From NCBI RefSeq assembly GCF_002940205.1, contig NZ_MDSK01000011.1, positions 1 through 64,000 on the forward strand: a DNA stretch of 64,000 bases. The letters run 5' to 3'. Every line of letters starts with the position of its first letter. Positions within the stretch are counted from its first letter, which is position 1. The position numbers and the translations under genes were made by a program. Positions 53,486 to 62,012 of the stretch are shown here, piece by piece. This DNA comes from Xanthomonas arboricola pv. guizotiae. GTDB taxonomy: Bacteria > Pseudomonadota > Gammaproteobacteria > Xanthomonadales > Xanthomonadaceae. The notes under the pieces were generated by a model. The model was not told where the DNA came from, made no database searches, and was given only the letters and a program-made list of their open reading frames with translations.

Positions 53486-54265
53486 ATGTCGATTGCATTG
53501 CTCCTGGCCCTGCAGGACACGGTAGTGGAAGCACTACCGCAGGACGTTGCCGCCGCTGCGGCACAGACCGCCAGCGTGGCGCACAACAGCAGCATCAATT
53601 ACGTCGATCTGATCCTGCGGGCGAGTATCCCGGTCAAGATCATCGTGTTGCTGCTGCTGATCGGCTCGTTCATCAGCTGGGTGATCATTTTCCGCAAGGC
53701 GCGCGCCTTCAAGCAGGCCAACCGCGAGGCGGACGAGTTCGAAAACCGCTTCTGGTCCGGTGCGGATCTGGCCAAGCTCTACGCCTCGGCCACCGACCGC
53801 AACCGCACCGTCGGCGGCCTGGAGTCGATGTTCGAGAGCGGCTTCCGCGAGTTCTCGCGGCTGCGCGACCGTCGCCGTCTGGATGCACGCGTGCAGCTGG
53901 AAGGCGCGCAGCGCGCCATGCGCACCGCCTTCACCCGCGAAGTCGACCAGCTCGAGCGCAATCTCGAATTGCTGGCCAACATCGGTTCCACCGCGCCGTA
54001 CGTCGGCCTGGTCGGCACCGTGTTCGGCATCATGGTGACCATGCACGACATGGTCAGCAGCGGCGAGCAGGCCGGTATCGCTGCGGTCGCACCGGGTATT
54101 TCCGAAGCGTTGTTCGCCACCGCCATCGGCCTGTTCGTGGCGATTCCCGCGGTGTGGGCCTACAACCGCTTCACCACCCGCGTGGAACGGCTGTCGGTGC
54201 GCTACGAGACCTTCGCCGACGAGTTCAGTTCGATCCTGCAGCGCCAGGCCGGCGCGGACGAGTGA
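53486..54265 (+). CDS. tolQ: TolQ, inner-membrane motor component
   Basis: A 259-residue integral membrane protein. TM1 is near residues 48-68 (IPVKIIVLLLLIGSFISWVI), TM2 and TM3 lie around 160-180 and 205-225 (LVGTVFGIMVTMHDMV; LFATAIGLFVAIPAVWAYNR). The long cytoplasmic loop has FRDRRRLDAR-type charged helices. TolQ, TolR and TolA use the proton-motive force to drive Pal relocation during cell constriction. GAGG precedes the ATG at 53486 by about eight bases. The next gene, tolR, is unusually far away (235 bases), separated by a repeated sequence. Confidence 0.95.
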   Translation: MSIALLLALQDTVVEALPQDVAAAAAQTASVAHNSSINYVDLILRASIPVKIIVLLLLIGSFISWVIIFRKARAFKQANREADEFENRFWSGADLAKLYASATDRNRTVGGLESMFESGFREFSRLRDRRRLDARVQLEGAQRAMRTAFTREVDQLERNLELLANIGSTAPYVGLVGTVFGIMVTMHDMVSSGEQAGIAAVAPGISEALFATAIGLFVAIPAVWAYNRFTTRVERLSVRYETFADEFSSILQRQAGADE

Positions 54266-54378
54266 TGCGCGTGCCCTGCGACAGCCGGCAGCCAGGCGAA
54301 TGCCCCGTCATCGCACGCACATCCCGGCGCGTGGACGTGGCAGGTGCGGCGTTCGCACACGTGCGTCTGGCATGGCGC

Positions 54379-54484
54379 AGGGATTGGACAGGCAAGCCCC
54401 TCGCGACAGCGCGCACACGCATGTGCGAGGGATTGGATGGGCGAGTCCCTCGCAAGAGTCTGCACATCCATGTGCGGGGGATCA
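54379..54484. repeat. 49-bp tandem repeat between tolQ and tolR
   Basis: GGGATTGG...CCCTCGC...ACA.CCATG recurs with a period of 49-50 bases: units start near 54380, 54429 and a partial one near 54479 (GGGATCAATAGG), where the last also forms the tolR ribosome-binding area (AGGAACG). The first two units match at roughly four bases in five. Earlier in the same spacer, 54340-54378, a weaker related CACACGTGCGTCTGGCATG phrase suggests an older copy. Confidence 0.75.
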
Positions 54485-54500
54485 ATAGGAACGTTTCGCG

Positions 54501-54950
54501 ATGATTTCCGGTATTTCCCGCCGTAAGAAGCGCAAGCTCAAATCCGACATCAACGTCGTGCCGTATATCGACGTGATGCTGGTGCTGCTGATCATCTTCA
54601 TGGTGACCGCGCCGCTACTGACCCTGAGCACCGACGTCAACCTGCCCAGCTCGCGCGCCAAGGCGCTGGAGAGCAAGCAGGATCCGGTCGTGGTGGTGGT
54701 CGCCGCCGACGGCCAGCTCGCATTGCAGCTGCCCAAGGGCAAGCCGCAGGCGATGGACGTGGCGGCGCTGCAGGCGCAACTGGCCGCCATCGTGGCGCAG
54801 GACAAGGACGCGCGCGTGGTCGTGGCCGGCGATCGCGCCGCGCCGTATCAAAAGATCATGGACGCCATCGACGTGCTCAAGCAGGCCAAGGTCGAGAAGG
54901 TCGGCCTGATCTCCGACTCCGGCGGCACTGCAGGCAGCGATGCACGCTGA
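54501..54950 (+). CDS. tolR: TolR, inner-membrane motor component
   Basis: A 149-residue single-pass protein. After a basic N-terminus (SRRKKRKLKSDINVVPYIDV), the membrane helix VMLVLLIIFMVTAPLL carries the conserved aspartate Asp24 needed for proton flow. The periplasmic domain (about 60-140) binds peptidoglycan and regulates TolA. Its stop at 54950 lies 11 bases inside the tolA start, so translation of the two is coupled. Confidence 0.94.
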   Translation: MISGISRRKKRKLKSDINVVPYIDVMLVLLIIFMVTAPLLTLSTDVNLPSSRAKALESKQDPVVVVVAADGQLALQLPKGKPQAMDVAALQAQLAAIVAQDKDARVVVAGDRAAPYQKIMDAIDVLKQAKVEKVGLISDSGGTAGSDAR

Positions 54951-55977
54951 CGCACTCTCCACCCAGACGGCGCGCGAGGATGGCTGGCTGCGGCCGGTCA
55001 TGCTGGCCCTGGTCGTGCACGTGCTGGTCGCGCTGGTGTTCATCGCCGGCTGGCTGTGGTCGCCCGAACGCTCGGTCGAGCCGGCCGCGGGCGATCCCAG
55101 CATGGAAGCCTCGCTGGACGTGTCCGCCGCCGAAGCGCGGGTTGCGCGCCAGGCGCTGAAGGCCACGCCGGTGGAGGCGCCGCCACCGCCGGCACCGCTG
55201 CCCGAACCGGCGCCGGAAGATACCGTGCCGCCGCCGCAGCCGATTCCCGAGCCGCGTCCGCAGGATGCGCCCACGCCGCAACAGGCGCAGGCGCAGGAGC
55301 GCGTCGCGCAGCCGGACAAGGTCGACCAGGACCGCGTCGACGCGCTGGCGCTGTCGGCGGAAAAGGCCAGGAAGGAACAGGAGGCCAAGCGCCGTCAGGA
55401 GCAGATCGACCTGACCGAGCGCAAACGCCAGGAAGAGGCCGAGCAGAAACTGCGCCTGGCCAAGCAGCAGGAAGAAGCCGACGCCAAGAAGAAGCAGGCC
55501 GCAGCGCAGCAGGCTGCCGCCGATGCCGAACGCGAAAAGAAGATCGCAGACATCCGCCGTCAGCGCGAACAGGCCACCAAGGAAGCCGCGCTGGCCGAGC
55601 AGAAGCTGCGCCAGGTCGCCGCCGCGCGTGCGCAGCAGGCCTCGTCGGCTGCCGCCGCCACCGCACAACCGACCGCGGGGCAGGGCGGTACCAACACCGA
55701 TCTGTCGGCCAAGTACGCCGCGGCGATCCAGCAGAAGGTGCTGGCGCAGTGGGTGCGCCCGCCGTCGGTGCCGCCAGGCCAGAAGTGCAGCATCAACATC
55801 CGCCAGTTGCCGGGTGGCACCGTGATGGAGGCCAAGGTGGCGCCGGGTTGCCCTTACGACGAGGCCGGCCAGCGCTCGATCGAAGCGGCGGTGCTGAGCG
55901 CGCAGCCATTGCCGTACCGTGGGTTCGAGTCGGTGTTCCAGCGCAACCTGACGTTTGTGTTCACCCCGCAGGACTAG
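54940..55977 (+). CDS. tolA: TolA, periplasm-spanning Tol protein
   Basis: A 345-residue protein. One membrane helix near residues 19-40 (MLALVVHVLVALVFIAGWLW) anchors it; a proline-rich segment (PPPPAPLPEPAPEDTVPPPQ) leads to a long K/E/A/Q helix of about residues 125-235 that spans the periplasm. The C-terminal domain III (about 247-345) contains KYAAAIQQKVLAQWVRPPSV and the end VFQRNLTFVFTPQD, and contacts TolB, Pal and, in other bacteria, phage and colicin proteins. It overlaps tolR by 11 bases and precedes tolB by 264 bases. Confidence 0.93.
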   Translation: MHADALSTQTAREDGWLRPVMLALVVHVLVALVFIAGWLWSPERSVEPAAGDPSMEASLDVSAAEARVARQALKATPVEAPPPPAPLPEPAPEDTVPPPQPIPEPRPQDAPTPQQAQAQERVAQPDKVDQDRVDALALSAEKARKEQEAKRRQEQIDLTERKRQEEAEQKLRLAKQQEEADAKKKQAAAQQAAADAEREKKIADIRRQREQATKEAALAEQKLRQVAAARAQQASSAAAATAQPTAGQGGTNTDLSAKYAAAIQQKVLAQWVRPPSVPPGQKCSINIRQLPGGTVMEAKVAPGCPYDEAGQRSIEAAVLSAQPLPYRGFESVFQRNLTFVFTPQD

Positions 55978-56241
55978 CAAGCCCCAGACCGTGGCGCGGC
56001 CGCATGACCTGCGCTGCGCCTCGGTCGGGATGTAGATTTGCGGGGTGTGGCCGGCTGCCTGGCGCAGTCCTGCCGGGTGGATAATGCTGCGCCATCGCAC
56101 GCCTGCTCGCTGGTCTGGCCGCCGGAATGCCCAATGGTTGACCCTTGCTTTATTTTCACACTGTCTCGTTCACGATTGCGAGTATGTTCACTCGCTGATT
56201 GGTATCCCTTGCACACTTTTCCTGCCCGATCCGAGCCGTCC
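55978..56241. other. Spacer before tolB
   Basis: 264 bases between tolA and tolB with no gene. Its right end is AT-richer than the neighbours (around 56145-56215), fitting a separate promoter for tolB-pal-cpoB, but no exact -35/-10 pair was confirmed. Confidence 0.45.
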
Positions 56242-57561
56242 ATGAAAAAACCGCTGCGTTGGCTAGCTGTCCTGACCGCCCTGTTGTTGCCGCTGAGCGC
56301 GCTCGCGCAACAGCAAGGGCTCACCATCGATATCGTCGGCGGTAGCGCTTCGGCGACGCCGATCACCGTCGTGCCCATGCCGTACCAGGGTTCCGGCACT
56401 GCGCCGCAGACCGATGTGTCTGCCGTCGTCGGCGCCGACCTGGACCGTTCCGGCCAGTTCCGCACATTGCCGGTTGCGCAGATCGTCGAGAAGCCGACCC
56501 GCGGCACCGAGGTGCAGTTCCAGACCTGGCGTACGCTCAAGCAGAACTACATCGTGGTCGGCCGCGTGATGGATGCCGGCGAAGGCGCCTATCGCGTCGA
56601 GTACGAACTGTTCGACGTGGCCAAGGGCGAGCGCCTGCTCGGCCTGGCCATGACCGCACGTGCCAATGCGATGCGCGATGTCTCGCACCAGATGGCCGAC
56701 GCGATCTACGAAAAGATCACCGGCGTGCGTGGCGCATTCTGGACCCGGATCGCCTATGTGACCGCCAGCGGCAAGGGCGGCGCCATGCGTTATGCGCTGA
56801 TGGTGGCCGACTCGGACGGCTACAACCCGCAGACCATCGTGCGCTCGGCCGAGCCACTGCTGTCGCCGAACTGGAGCCCGGACGGCAAGAAGCTGGCCTA
56901 TGTGAGCTTCGAGCGCGGCAATTCCTCGATCTACCTGCAGGACATCGCCACCGGCGCGCGTGAGCTGGTGTCCAGCTTCCGCGGCATCAACGGTGCGCCG
57001 TCGTTCTCGCCGGACGGCCGCCGCCTGGCGCTGGCACTGTCGCGCAGCGGCAACCCGGAAATCTACGTCATGGATCTGGGCAGCAAGCAGTTGACCCAGC
57101 TGACCAATCACTTCGGCATCGACACCGAGCCGACCTGGGCGCCGGACGGCGGCAGCATCTACTTCACCTCCGACCGCGGCGGTCGTCCGCAGATCTACCA
57201 GGTGGCCGCAAGCGGCGGCAGCGCCAACCGCGTGACCTTCCAGGGCAACTACAACGCCACCGCCAGCGTCTCGTTCGACGGCAAGAAGATCGCCGTGGCA
57301 CAGGGCAGCGGCAACAGCTACCGCATCGCCATGATGGATCGCAGCCTGGGTTCGCCGAGCTGGAGCACGCTCTCGCCGGGGTCGCTGGACGAGTCGCCGA
57401 GCTTTGCGCCGAACGCCAGCATGGTGCTGTACGCCGCACGTGAAGGTGGTCGTGGCGTGCTCTACGCCGTGTCCGCCGACGCTCGTGTCCGCCAGCGCTT
57501 GGTCCTGGCGGATGGAGATGTGAGAGAACCTTCGTGGGGGCCTTACCGAACCGCGCATTAA
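56242..57561 (+). CDS. tolB: TolB, periplasmic Tol-Pal propeller protein
   Basis: A 439-residue periplasmic protein. The signal peptide MKKPLRWLAVLTALLLPLSA is cut after ALA. Residues to about 160 form the N-terminal domain whose first residues contact TolA; the rest is a six-bladed beta-propeller seen as repeated SPDGKKLAYVSFERGN, FSPDGRRLALALSRSGNPEI and WAPDGGSIYFTSDRGGRPQI blades, the part that binds Pal. The ATG at 56242 is chosen over upstream readings because it begins the signal peptide. Pal follows 57 bases downstream. Confidence 0.95.
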   Translation: MKKPLRWLAVLTALLLPLSALAQQQGLTIDIVGGSASATPITVVPMPYQGSGTAPQTDVSAVVGADLDRSGQFRTLPVAQIVEKPTRGTEVQFQTWRTLKQNYIVVGRVMDAGEGAYRVEYELFDVAKGERLLGLAMTARANAMRDVSHQMADAIYEKITGVRGAFWTRIAYVTASGKGGAMRYALMVADSDGYNPQTIVRSAEPLLSPNWSPDGKKLAYVSFERGNSSIYLQDIATGARELVSSFRGINGAPSFSPDGRRLALALSRSGNPEIYVMDLGSKQLTQLTNHFGIDTEPTWAPDGGSIYFTSDRGGRPQIYQVAASGGSANRVTFQGNYNATASVSFDGKKIAVAQGSGNSYRIAMMDRSLGSPSWSTLSPGSLDESPSFAPNASMVLYAAREGGRGVLYAVSADARVRQRLVLADGDVREPSWGPYRTAH

Positions 57562-57618
57562 TGTTAATATTTCGCTGCGTTAAACCACTCATTGGCCCAG
57601 AGCCTCCATAGGTATCCC

Positions 57619-58137
57619 ATGAACAAGTCCACCCGCGTCTTGCTTGTCTCCCTGTTGTCCGTTGCCGTGCTGGCCGGTTGTTCGAAGAAGGTGAAGGAAA
57701 CTCCGCCTCCTGCGACTGACACCACCGCTGGTTCCTCCGTTCCCACCGGCCCGTCCACCTCTGGCCTGTACGGCCCGGGCGACCTGGATACCGATGCCTG
57801 CCTGCGCCAGCGCGTCGTCTACTTCGATCTGGATCAGGACTCCCTGAAGCCGGAATTCCAGGCCATCATGGCGTGCCACGCCAAGTACCTGCGTGACCGT
57901 CCTTCCTCGCGCATCACCCTGCAGGGCAATGCCGACGAGCGCGGTTCGCGTGAGTACAACATGGGTCTGGGCGAGCGTCGCGGCAATGCCGTGTCGTCCT
58001 CGCTGCAGGCTGCCGGCGGTTCCGCCAGCCAGCTGACCGTGGTCAGCTACGGCGAAGAGCGTCCGGTCTGCACCGAAACCAGCGAAAGCTGCTGGTCGCA
58101 GAACCGTCGCGTCGAAATCGTGTACACGGCTCAGTAA
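57619..58137 (+). CDS. pal: Pal, peptidoglycan-associated lipoprotein
   Basis: A 172-residue outer-membrane lipoprotein. The leader MNKSTRVLLVSLLSVAVLAG ends in the lipobox LAGC (Cys21), followed by a linker rich in Thr and Pro and the OmpA-like domain: VVYFDLDQDSLKPEFQAIM, ITLQGNADERGSREYNMGLG, ERRGNAV and the final NRRVEIVYTA. It binds meso-diaminopimelate in peptidoglycan and the propeller of TolB. Starting at 57592 would bury the lipoprotein signal, so 57619 is used. It is followed by cpoB after six bases. Confidence 0.96.
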   Translation: MNKSTRVLLVSLLSVAVLAGCSKKVKETPPPATDTTAGSSVPTGPSTSGLYGPGDLDTDACLRQRVVYFDLDQDSLKPEFQAIMACHAKYLRDRPSSRITLQGNADERGSREYNMGLGERRGNAVSSSLQAAGGSASQLTVVSYGEERPVCTETSESCWSQNRRVEIVYTAQ

Positions 58138-58143
58138 GAAGCG

Positions 58144-58962
58144 ATGCGCTTTCGAGTGACATCCCTGTTCGTCGCGGCGGCCCTTGTGGTCGCCGCGCCG
58201 GCGCACGCGCAGCGAGCCAGTCTCGCTGATCGTGTTGCCGTTCTCGAGCAGCAGCAGGCCAACAGCCAGGCCAACAACGATCTTCTCAATCAGCTGCAGC
58301 AGGCGCGTTCGGACCTGCAGGGCTTGCGAGCGACGGTGGAGCAGCTGCAGCACGACAACGAACAACTCAAGCAGCAGTCCAAGGATCAGTATCTGGATCT
58401 GGACGGACGCCTGAATCGGCTGGAAGGTGCAGGTGGCGCAACCCCGCCATTGCCATCGCCCACCGGCAGCGTCACACCCGCCCCGGCTCCGGCCGCGCGG
58501 CCTGCAGCGGCGGCAACTTCCGAGAAGCCGCCCAGCGTGCATGGCGACCCAGGCACCCTGGCCGTCAGCAACGAGGAACGCACTGCCTACAACGTCGCCT
58601 TCGATGCATTGAAGAACGGCAAGTACGACGATGCCTCGCAGTTGTTCCTGAGTTTTCTGGAGCTGTATCCAAACGGCGTCTACACCCCCAATGCCTTGTA
58701 CTGGCTGGGCGAGAGTTACTACGCCACCCGAAATTTCCAGCTGGCCGAGGCGCAGTTCCGCGATCTCGTCAGCCGCTATCCCACGCATGACAAGGCCTCT
58801 GGCGGCCTGTTGAAGCTTGGCCTGTCGCAGTATGGCGAAGGCAAGAACGACCAGGCCCAGCAGACCCTGCAGCAGGTCGCATCGCAGTATCCCGGCTCCG
58901 ACGCAGCGCGCGTGGCCCAGGAGCGTCTGCAGTCCATCCGTCTCGGCCAGCAACTGCGCTGA
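58144..58962 (+). CDS. cpoB: CpoB/YbgF, Tol-Pal associated coordinator protein
   Basis: A 272-residue periplasmic protein. The signal peptide (FVAAALVVAAPAHA) precedes an N-terminal coiled coil (LADRVAVLEQQQANSQANND, LLNQLQQARSDLQG), an alanine/proline-rich hinge near residues 95-135, and C-terminal TPRs (AYNVAFDALKNGKYDDASQL; SYYATRNFQLAEAQFRDLVS; GGLLKLGLSQYGEGKNDQAQ). It binds TolA and coordinates PBP1B with outer-membrane constriction in E. coli. Its position directly after pal is conserved in gamma-proteobacteria. Confidence 0.92.
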   Translation: MRFRVTSLFVAAALVVAAPAHAQRASLADRVAVLEQQQANSQANNDLLNQLQQARSDLQGLRATVEQLQHDNEQLKQQSKDQYLDLDGRLNRLEGAGGATPPLPSPTGSVTPAPAPAARPAAAATSEKPPSVHGDPGTLAVSNEERTAYNVAFDALKNGKYDDASQLFLSFLELYPNGVYTPNALYWLGESYYATRNFQLAEAQFRDLVSRYPTHDKASGGLLKLGLSQYGEGKNDQAQQTLQQVASQYPGSDAARVAQERLQSIRLGQQLR

Positions 58963-59004
58963 GCCCGCGCGTGCGCGCCTTCGGGCGTGACGCATACTTT
59001 GCCA

Positions 59005-59688
59005 ATGAACGCCGCCGCCGTCCCCAGCGAGATCGTCCAGTCGCCGTTGCCGCGATTGAAGATCACCGAAATCTTTCTGTCCCTGCAGGGCGAAGCCGAG
59101 GCCGCCGGCTGGCCGACCGTGTTCGTGCGTCTGACCGGTTGCCCGCTGCGCTGTCATTACTGCGACACCGCCTACGCCTTCCACGGCGGCGAGTGGCACG
59201 ACATTGATGCGATCCTCGCCGAGGTGGCCAGCCACGGCGTGCGCCATGTCTGCGTGACCGGCGGCGAGCCGTTGGCGCAGAAGCGCTGCCTGCTGCTGCT
59301 GCAGAAACTGTGCGATGCCGGCTTCGATGTTTCGCTGGAGACGTCCGGTGCATTGGACGTATCGGCCGTGGATCCGCGTGTTTCGCGGGTGGTCGACATC
59401 AAGACGCCCGCCTCCGGCGAGGAACAGCGCAATCGCTGGGAAAATCTGCCGCTGCTGACCGCGCGCGACCAGATCAAGTTCGTGATCTGCAGCCGCGCCG
59501 ATTACGAATGGTCGCGCGAGCGCGTCGCTGCGCATGCGCTGGACCGCCGCTGCACGGTGTGGTTTTCGCCCAGCAAGAGCGAAGTGACGCCGCGGGAGCT
59601 GGCCGACTGGATCGTGGCCGATCGTCTGCCGGTGCGCTTCCAGATGCAGCTGCACAAGCTGCTGTGGAACGATGAGCCTGGGCGCTAA
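59005..59688 (+). CDS. queE: QueE, 7-carboxy-7-deazaguanine synthase
   Basis: A 227-residue radical-SAM enzyme that converts 6-carboxytetrahydropterin to 7-carboxy-7-deazaguanine in queuosine synthesis. The iron-sulfur binding segment is TGCPLRCHYCDTAYAFHGGE, a CxxxCxxC motif; the SAM region follows in VCVTGGEPLAQKRCLLLLQK. ITEIFLSLQGEAEAAG is the usual QueE start; the ATG at 59005 is preferred over one six codons earlier, though either is possible. It is 42 bases after cpoB. In this window its pathway partner queC lies 2.5 kb away in opposite orientation. Confidence 0.93.
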   Translation: MNAAAVPSEIVQSPLPRLKITEIFLSLQGEAEAAGWPTVFVRLTGCPLRCHYCDTAYAFHGGEWHDIDAILAEVASHGVRHVCVTGGEPLAQKRCLLLLQKLCDAGFDVSLETSGALDVSAVDPRVSRVVDIKTPASGEEQRNRWENLPLLTARDQIKFVICSRADYEWSRERVAAHALDRRCTVWFSPSKSEVTPRELADWIVADRLPVRFQMQLHKLLWNDEPGR

Positions 59689-59881
59689 GCCCGAGCGATA
59701 GAGCCACTGCGCTCACCCAAAAAAGGCGGGCGCGGCCGGTTGCCCGCAATCGGCATGCCACGCATCCACTGCGGTTGCCGGCATGCCGTCTGTACCGGCC
59801 TGACGATCACCCGCAACGCTTCGTTGGCCGCTCCCGGTCCCGGGTGCGAGGCGCTGCCTGCCAGGATGCGGCCGTCTGCGT
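59689..59881. other. Convergent spacer between queE and the reductase gene
   Basis: 193 bases with no gene. The sequence CCCAAAAAAGGCGGGCGCGG is A-rich between G/C blocks but does not form a clear terminator. Confidence 0.4.
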
Positions 59882-60748
59882 TTACGTGGCAATCCTGTTC
59901 AATTCTTCGACGGCATCGGCCGGCAGTTTCAGTTCCGCCGCGAACAGATTGGCGCGCAGATGCGCCACCGACGAGGTCCCCGGAATCAGCAAGATGTTGG
60001 GCGAGCGCTGCAGCAGCCACGCCAGCGCCACCTGCATCGGGGTTGCGGCCAGGCGCTGGGCAACAGCGGCAAGCGTGGACGATTGCAACGGCGAAAAGCC
60101 GCCGAGCGGGAAGAACGGCACGTAGGCGATGCCGTCGCGCGCGAGCGTGTCGATGATTTCGTCGTCGTGTCGATGCGCGATGTTGTACATGTTCTGCACG
60201 CAGACGATGTCGGTCATGGCGCGTGCCTCGGCCACCTGCGTCGCGGTGACGTTGCTGATGCCGATATGCCGCACCAGGCCATCGCGCTGCAGCTTGATCA
60301 AGGCCGCCAGTTGCTCGGCGATCGAGCCTTCTGCCGGTTCCTGCGCGTTGAACATCACGCGTAGGTTGACCACCTCCAGCGTTTCAAGCCCCAGGTTGCG
60401 CAGATTGTCGTGCACCGCCTCGACCAGCTGCTGCGGCGAGAAGGCAGGTAGCCAGGAACCATCCGTGCCGCGCGCGGCGCCGATCTTGGTGACGATGGTC
60501 AACTCCCGCGGGTAGGGATGCAGTGCCTCGCGGATCAGCTGATTGGTGATGTGCGGCCCGTAGAAATCGCTGGTGTCGATATGGTTGACGCCCAGCGCGA
60601 TGGCTTCGCGCAGCACCGCCAACGCACCGTCGCGATCCTTGGGCGGGCCGAACACGCCAGGCCCCGCCAGCTGCATTGCGCCGTAGCCGATGCGGGTGAG
60701 CTTGCGGTCTCCAAGCAAAAACGTTCCGGCTTTTTCGATGTTGGTCAT
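59882..60748 (-). CDS. Aldo/keto reductase
   Basis: A 288-residue NADPH-dependent reductase of the AKR superfamily. LTRIGYGAMQLAGPGVFGPP starts the barrel; the catalytic tyrosine sits in HIDTSDFYGPHITNQLIREA with the aspartate, followed by ELTIVTKIGA (lysine). The cofactor end contains LLIPGTSSVAHLRANLFA. The start at 60748 gives the usual length; a longer reading has no homology. Substrate is unknown. Its location between queE and tRNA-Lys is part of an apparently rearranged segment. Confidence 0.88.
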   Translation of the reverse strand: MTNIEKAGTFLLGDRKLTRIGYGAMQLAGPGVFGPPKDRDGALAVLREAIALGVNHIDTSDFYGPHITNQLIREALHPYPRELTIVTKIGAARGTDGSWLPAFSPQQLVEAVHDNLRNLGLETLEVVNLRVMFNAQEPAEGSIAEQLAALIKLQRDGLVRHIGISNVTATQVAEARAMTDIVCVQNMYNIAHRHDDEIIDTLARDGIAYVPFFPLGGFSPLQSSTLAAVAQRLAATPMQVALAWLLQRSPNILLIPGTSSVAHLRANLFAAELKLPADAVEELNRIAT

Positions 60749-61270
60749 GGCGTGGCGCTCGCGTGTCGTTGAGCCAACAACGATAGGAAACGTGGCGCGG
60801 CATGTGAATTCGCATTTGCTGCCGCGCCAGTCCACTCCCGCCAGGGCTTGTGGCATATGGGCGCAGCCGCAGCGCCCCGGGCTGATCGTCCGGCGGGATG
60901 TGCTGGAGTTTCAGGTTTTGCTGGCTGCGCGGGCAGTGCTTTCGCCGCGTTTCTTCGCAGCCGTCGTCGCCGCGTTGCGCGTTTTGCGTTGACAGGCGCC
61001 AAGCGGCGGCGCGAGTATGCCAACGTCGCCGCACAATCGGCGACCGGGATTGGTCTCCCGATTACTCAGGCGCACCAGCGCCCATCGATCGATGCAAGGC
61101 GCTTTTTTGTTGCCCGGCATCGAGCGGGGTGCGTGCTTGCCATGTTTATGGCGGGCGGTACGCGGGGGGCTTCGGCCCCGCCGGTCCCTGAGTCCGGTAG
61201 ACCAACCCGTGCCGTCCGCCACCCCGCTTGGTCTCGGGTTGGCGGACTCCAATCTACTCAGGAGTTCTGC
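60749..61270. other. Leader/spacer with strong RNA secondary structure potential
   Basis: 522 bases with no gene that can be confirmed. From about 61040 on, it contains many pairing segments before the start at 61271: GGGGC-TTCG-GCCCC near 61167-61180, a C(UUCG)G tetraloop; an outer 13-base pair GGCGGGCGGTACG/CGTGCCGTCCGCC with two mismatches (about 61147-61159 and 61208-61220); and CCAACCC/GGGTTGG (about 61203-61209 and 61238-61244). A long frame reads through it into the next gene, ending DWSPDYSGAPAPIDRCKALF in one register, with repeated phrases reminiscent of phage Ash/Icd-like leaders. Confidence 0.5.
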
Positions 61271-61486
61271 ATGTACTACGACACCCAAGGAGTATCCGCG
61301 TCTGCGGCAGGCCGATTCGGCCGCCATTTCAATTTGACCGCCAGCGCTCTCGAATGGAACCGTGCCGCTTCGCTCAACATGAGGCCGAGCCTCGCAGGCA
61401 CGAGCAAAGCCATCCACACCCTTGCGTCTGCCTGTCTTCCTCTCGTTGCAGTGATCGTTTGCCCCTCTTTGGAGCCGCAGCAATGA
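61271..61486 (+). CDS. Small protein of a phage-like cluster, unknown function
   Basis: A 71-residue frame from the ATG at 61271, six bases after AGGAG, so translation is likely. Sequence: an N-terminal half with MYYDTQGVSASAAGRFGRHF and a hydrophobic C-terminus (TLASACLPLVAVIVCPSL). I recall no named family. Its stop overlaps the next start as ATGA. The arrangement of short genes with overlapping ends beside a tRNA resembles an integrative-element cargo or a degenerate prophage, but no integrase or capsid gene is present. Confidence 0.55.
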   Translation: MYYDTQGVSASAAGRFGRHFNLTASALEWNRAASLNMRPSLAGTSKAIHTLASACLPLVAVIVCPSLEPQQ

Positions 61487-61806
61487 GCATGGGCAAACAG
61501 TTCCGCGTCTGCACGGGCGTCGTCCTTAGCTTCGAGATGATGCAGGGCTATGTGCTGGCCATGCTGCATTCCGACGCGCAGCCCGATGCCTCGCCGGTCC
61601 TGATCGCCTGCGAAGCCACCGGTTTTGACGACATTTTGCCGGGCGGCGACGCGCAGAGCGTCGTGCTGGGCCGCCTGCATGTCTGCATGCGCGTGGACGC
61701 TGCAGTGGACGTCCTCAGCTGGTTGCGCAAGCAGGCACGCGCCGCAGGAGCTGCGCGACGAACGCGGCGCGTGCAATCGCGTATCCAGAAGACGGGAGCC
61801 ACATGA
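61483..61806 (+). CDS. Small protein of a phage-like cluster, unknown function
   Basis: A 107-residue protein from the ATG at 61483, coupled to the preceding gene. The sequence is MSMGKQFRVCTGVVLSFEMM, with a compact, mixed alpha/beta look (YVLAMLHSDAQPDASPVLIA; GGDAQSVVLGRLHVCMRVDA; VDVLSWLRKQ) and a basic C-terminal tail (RRTRRVQSRIQKTG). No catalytic motif is visible. Codon use and GC content are close to the host. Function unknown; related proteins in Xanthomonas genomes are, as far as I recall, annotated as phage-related hypotheticals. Confidence 0.6.
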   Translation: MSMGKQFRVCTGVVLSFEMMQGYVLAMLHSDAQPDASPVLIACEATGFDDILPGGDAQSVVLGRLHVCMRVDAAVDVLSWLRKQARAAGAARRTRRVQSRIQKTGAT

Positions 61807-61889
61807 TTGGCGAGAACGCCACGGCCGCCTGCGCCGGGCCCACGACCTGCAAGATGATGCGCGATCTGCAGGGGAGAAGCCGGCGTTGA
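61803..61889 (+). CDS. Very short overlapping frame, probably truncated
   Basis: The ATG at 61803 overlaps the preceding stop (ATGA) and opens MIGENATAACAGPTTCKMMR, then DLQGRSRR and TGA. Twenty-eight residues are too few to assign. Another frame carries on (LTAARQLRQMVDAIRLRGRD) towards the terminator, so this may be the 5' end of a frameshifted gene. Confidence 0.35.
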   Translation: MIGENATAACAGPTTCKMMRDLQGRSRR

Positions 61890-61991
61890 CGGCGGCGCGC
61901 CAGTTGCGGCAGATGGTGGATGCCATCCGACTTCGCGGCCGTGACGCAGGGTCCCCGGCAACGCACGTCCCGGCAACTTTCCGGCGGGCAC

Positions 61992-62012
61992 AAAAAAAGC
62001 GCCTTTGGCGCT
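61992..62012 (-). terminator. Intrinsic terminator of the tRNA-Lys transcript
   Basis: On the minus strand AGCGCC-AAA-GGCGCT is followed by TTTTTTT, 21 bases beyond the tRNA 3' end. It is a textbook Rho-independent terminator. Confidence 0.9.

Noticed and set aside
61040-61270. A named riboswitch in the small-gene leader
   Set aside because: Despite strong pairing, none of the conserved blocks of known riboswitch classes were seen; only the btuB leader qualifies.
60848-61486. One long protein from 60848 through the leader into the small gene
   Set aside because: It would translate the structured leader, while a good ribosome-binding site and ATG at 61271 support a much shorter product; kept only as a possible Ash/Icd-like reading.
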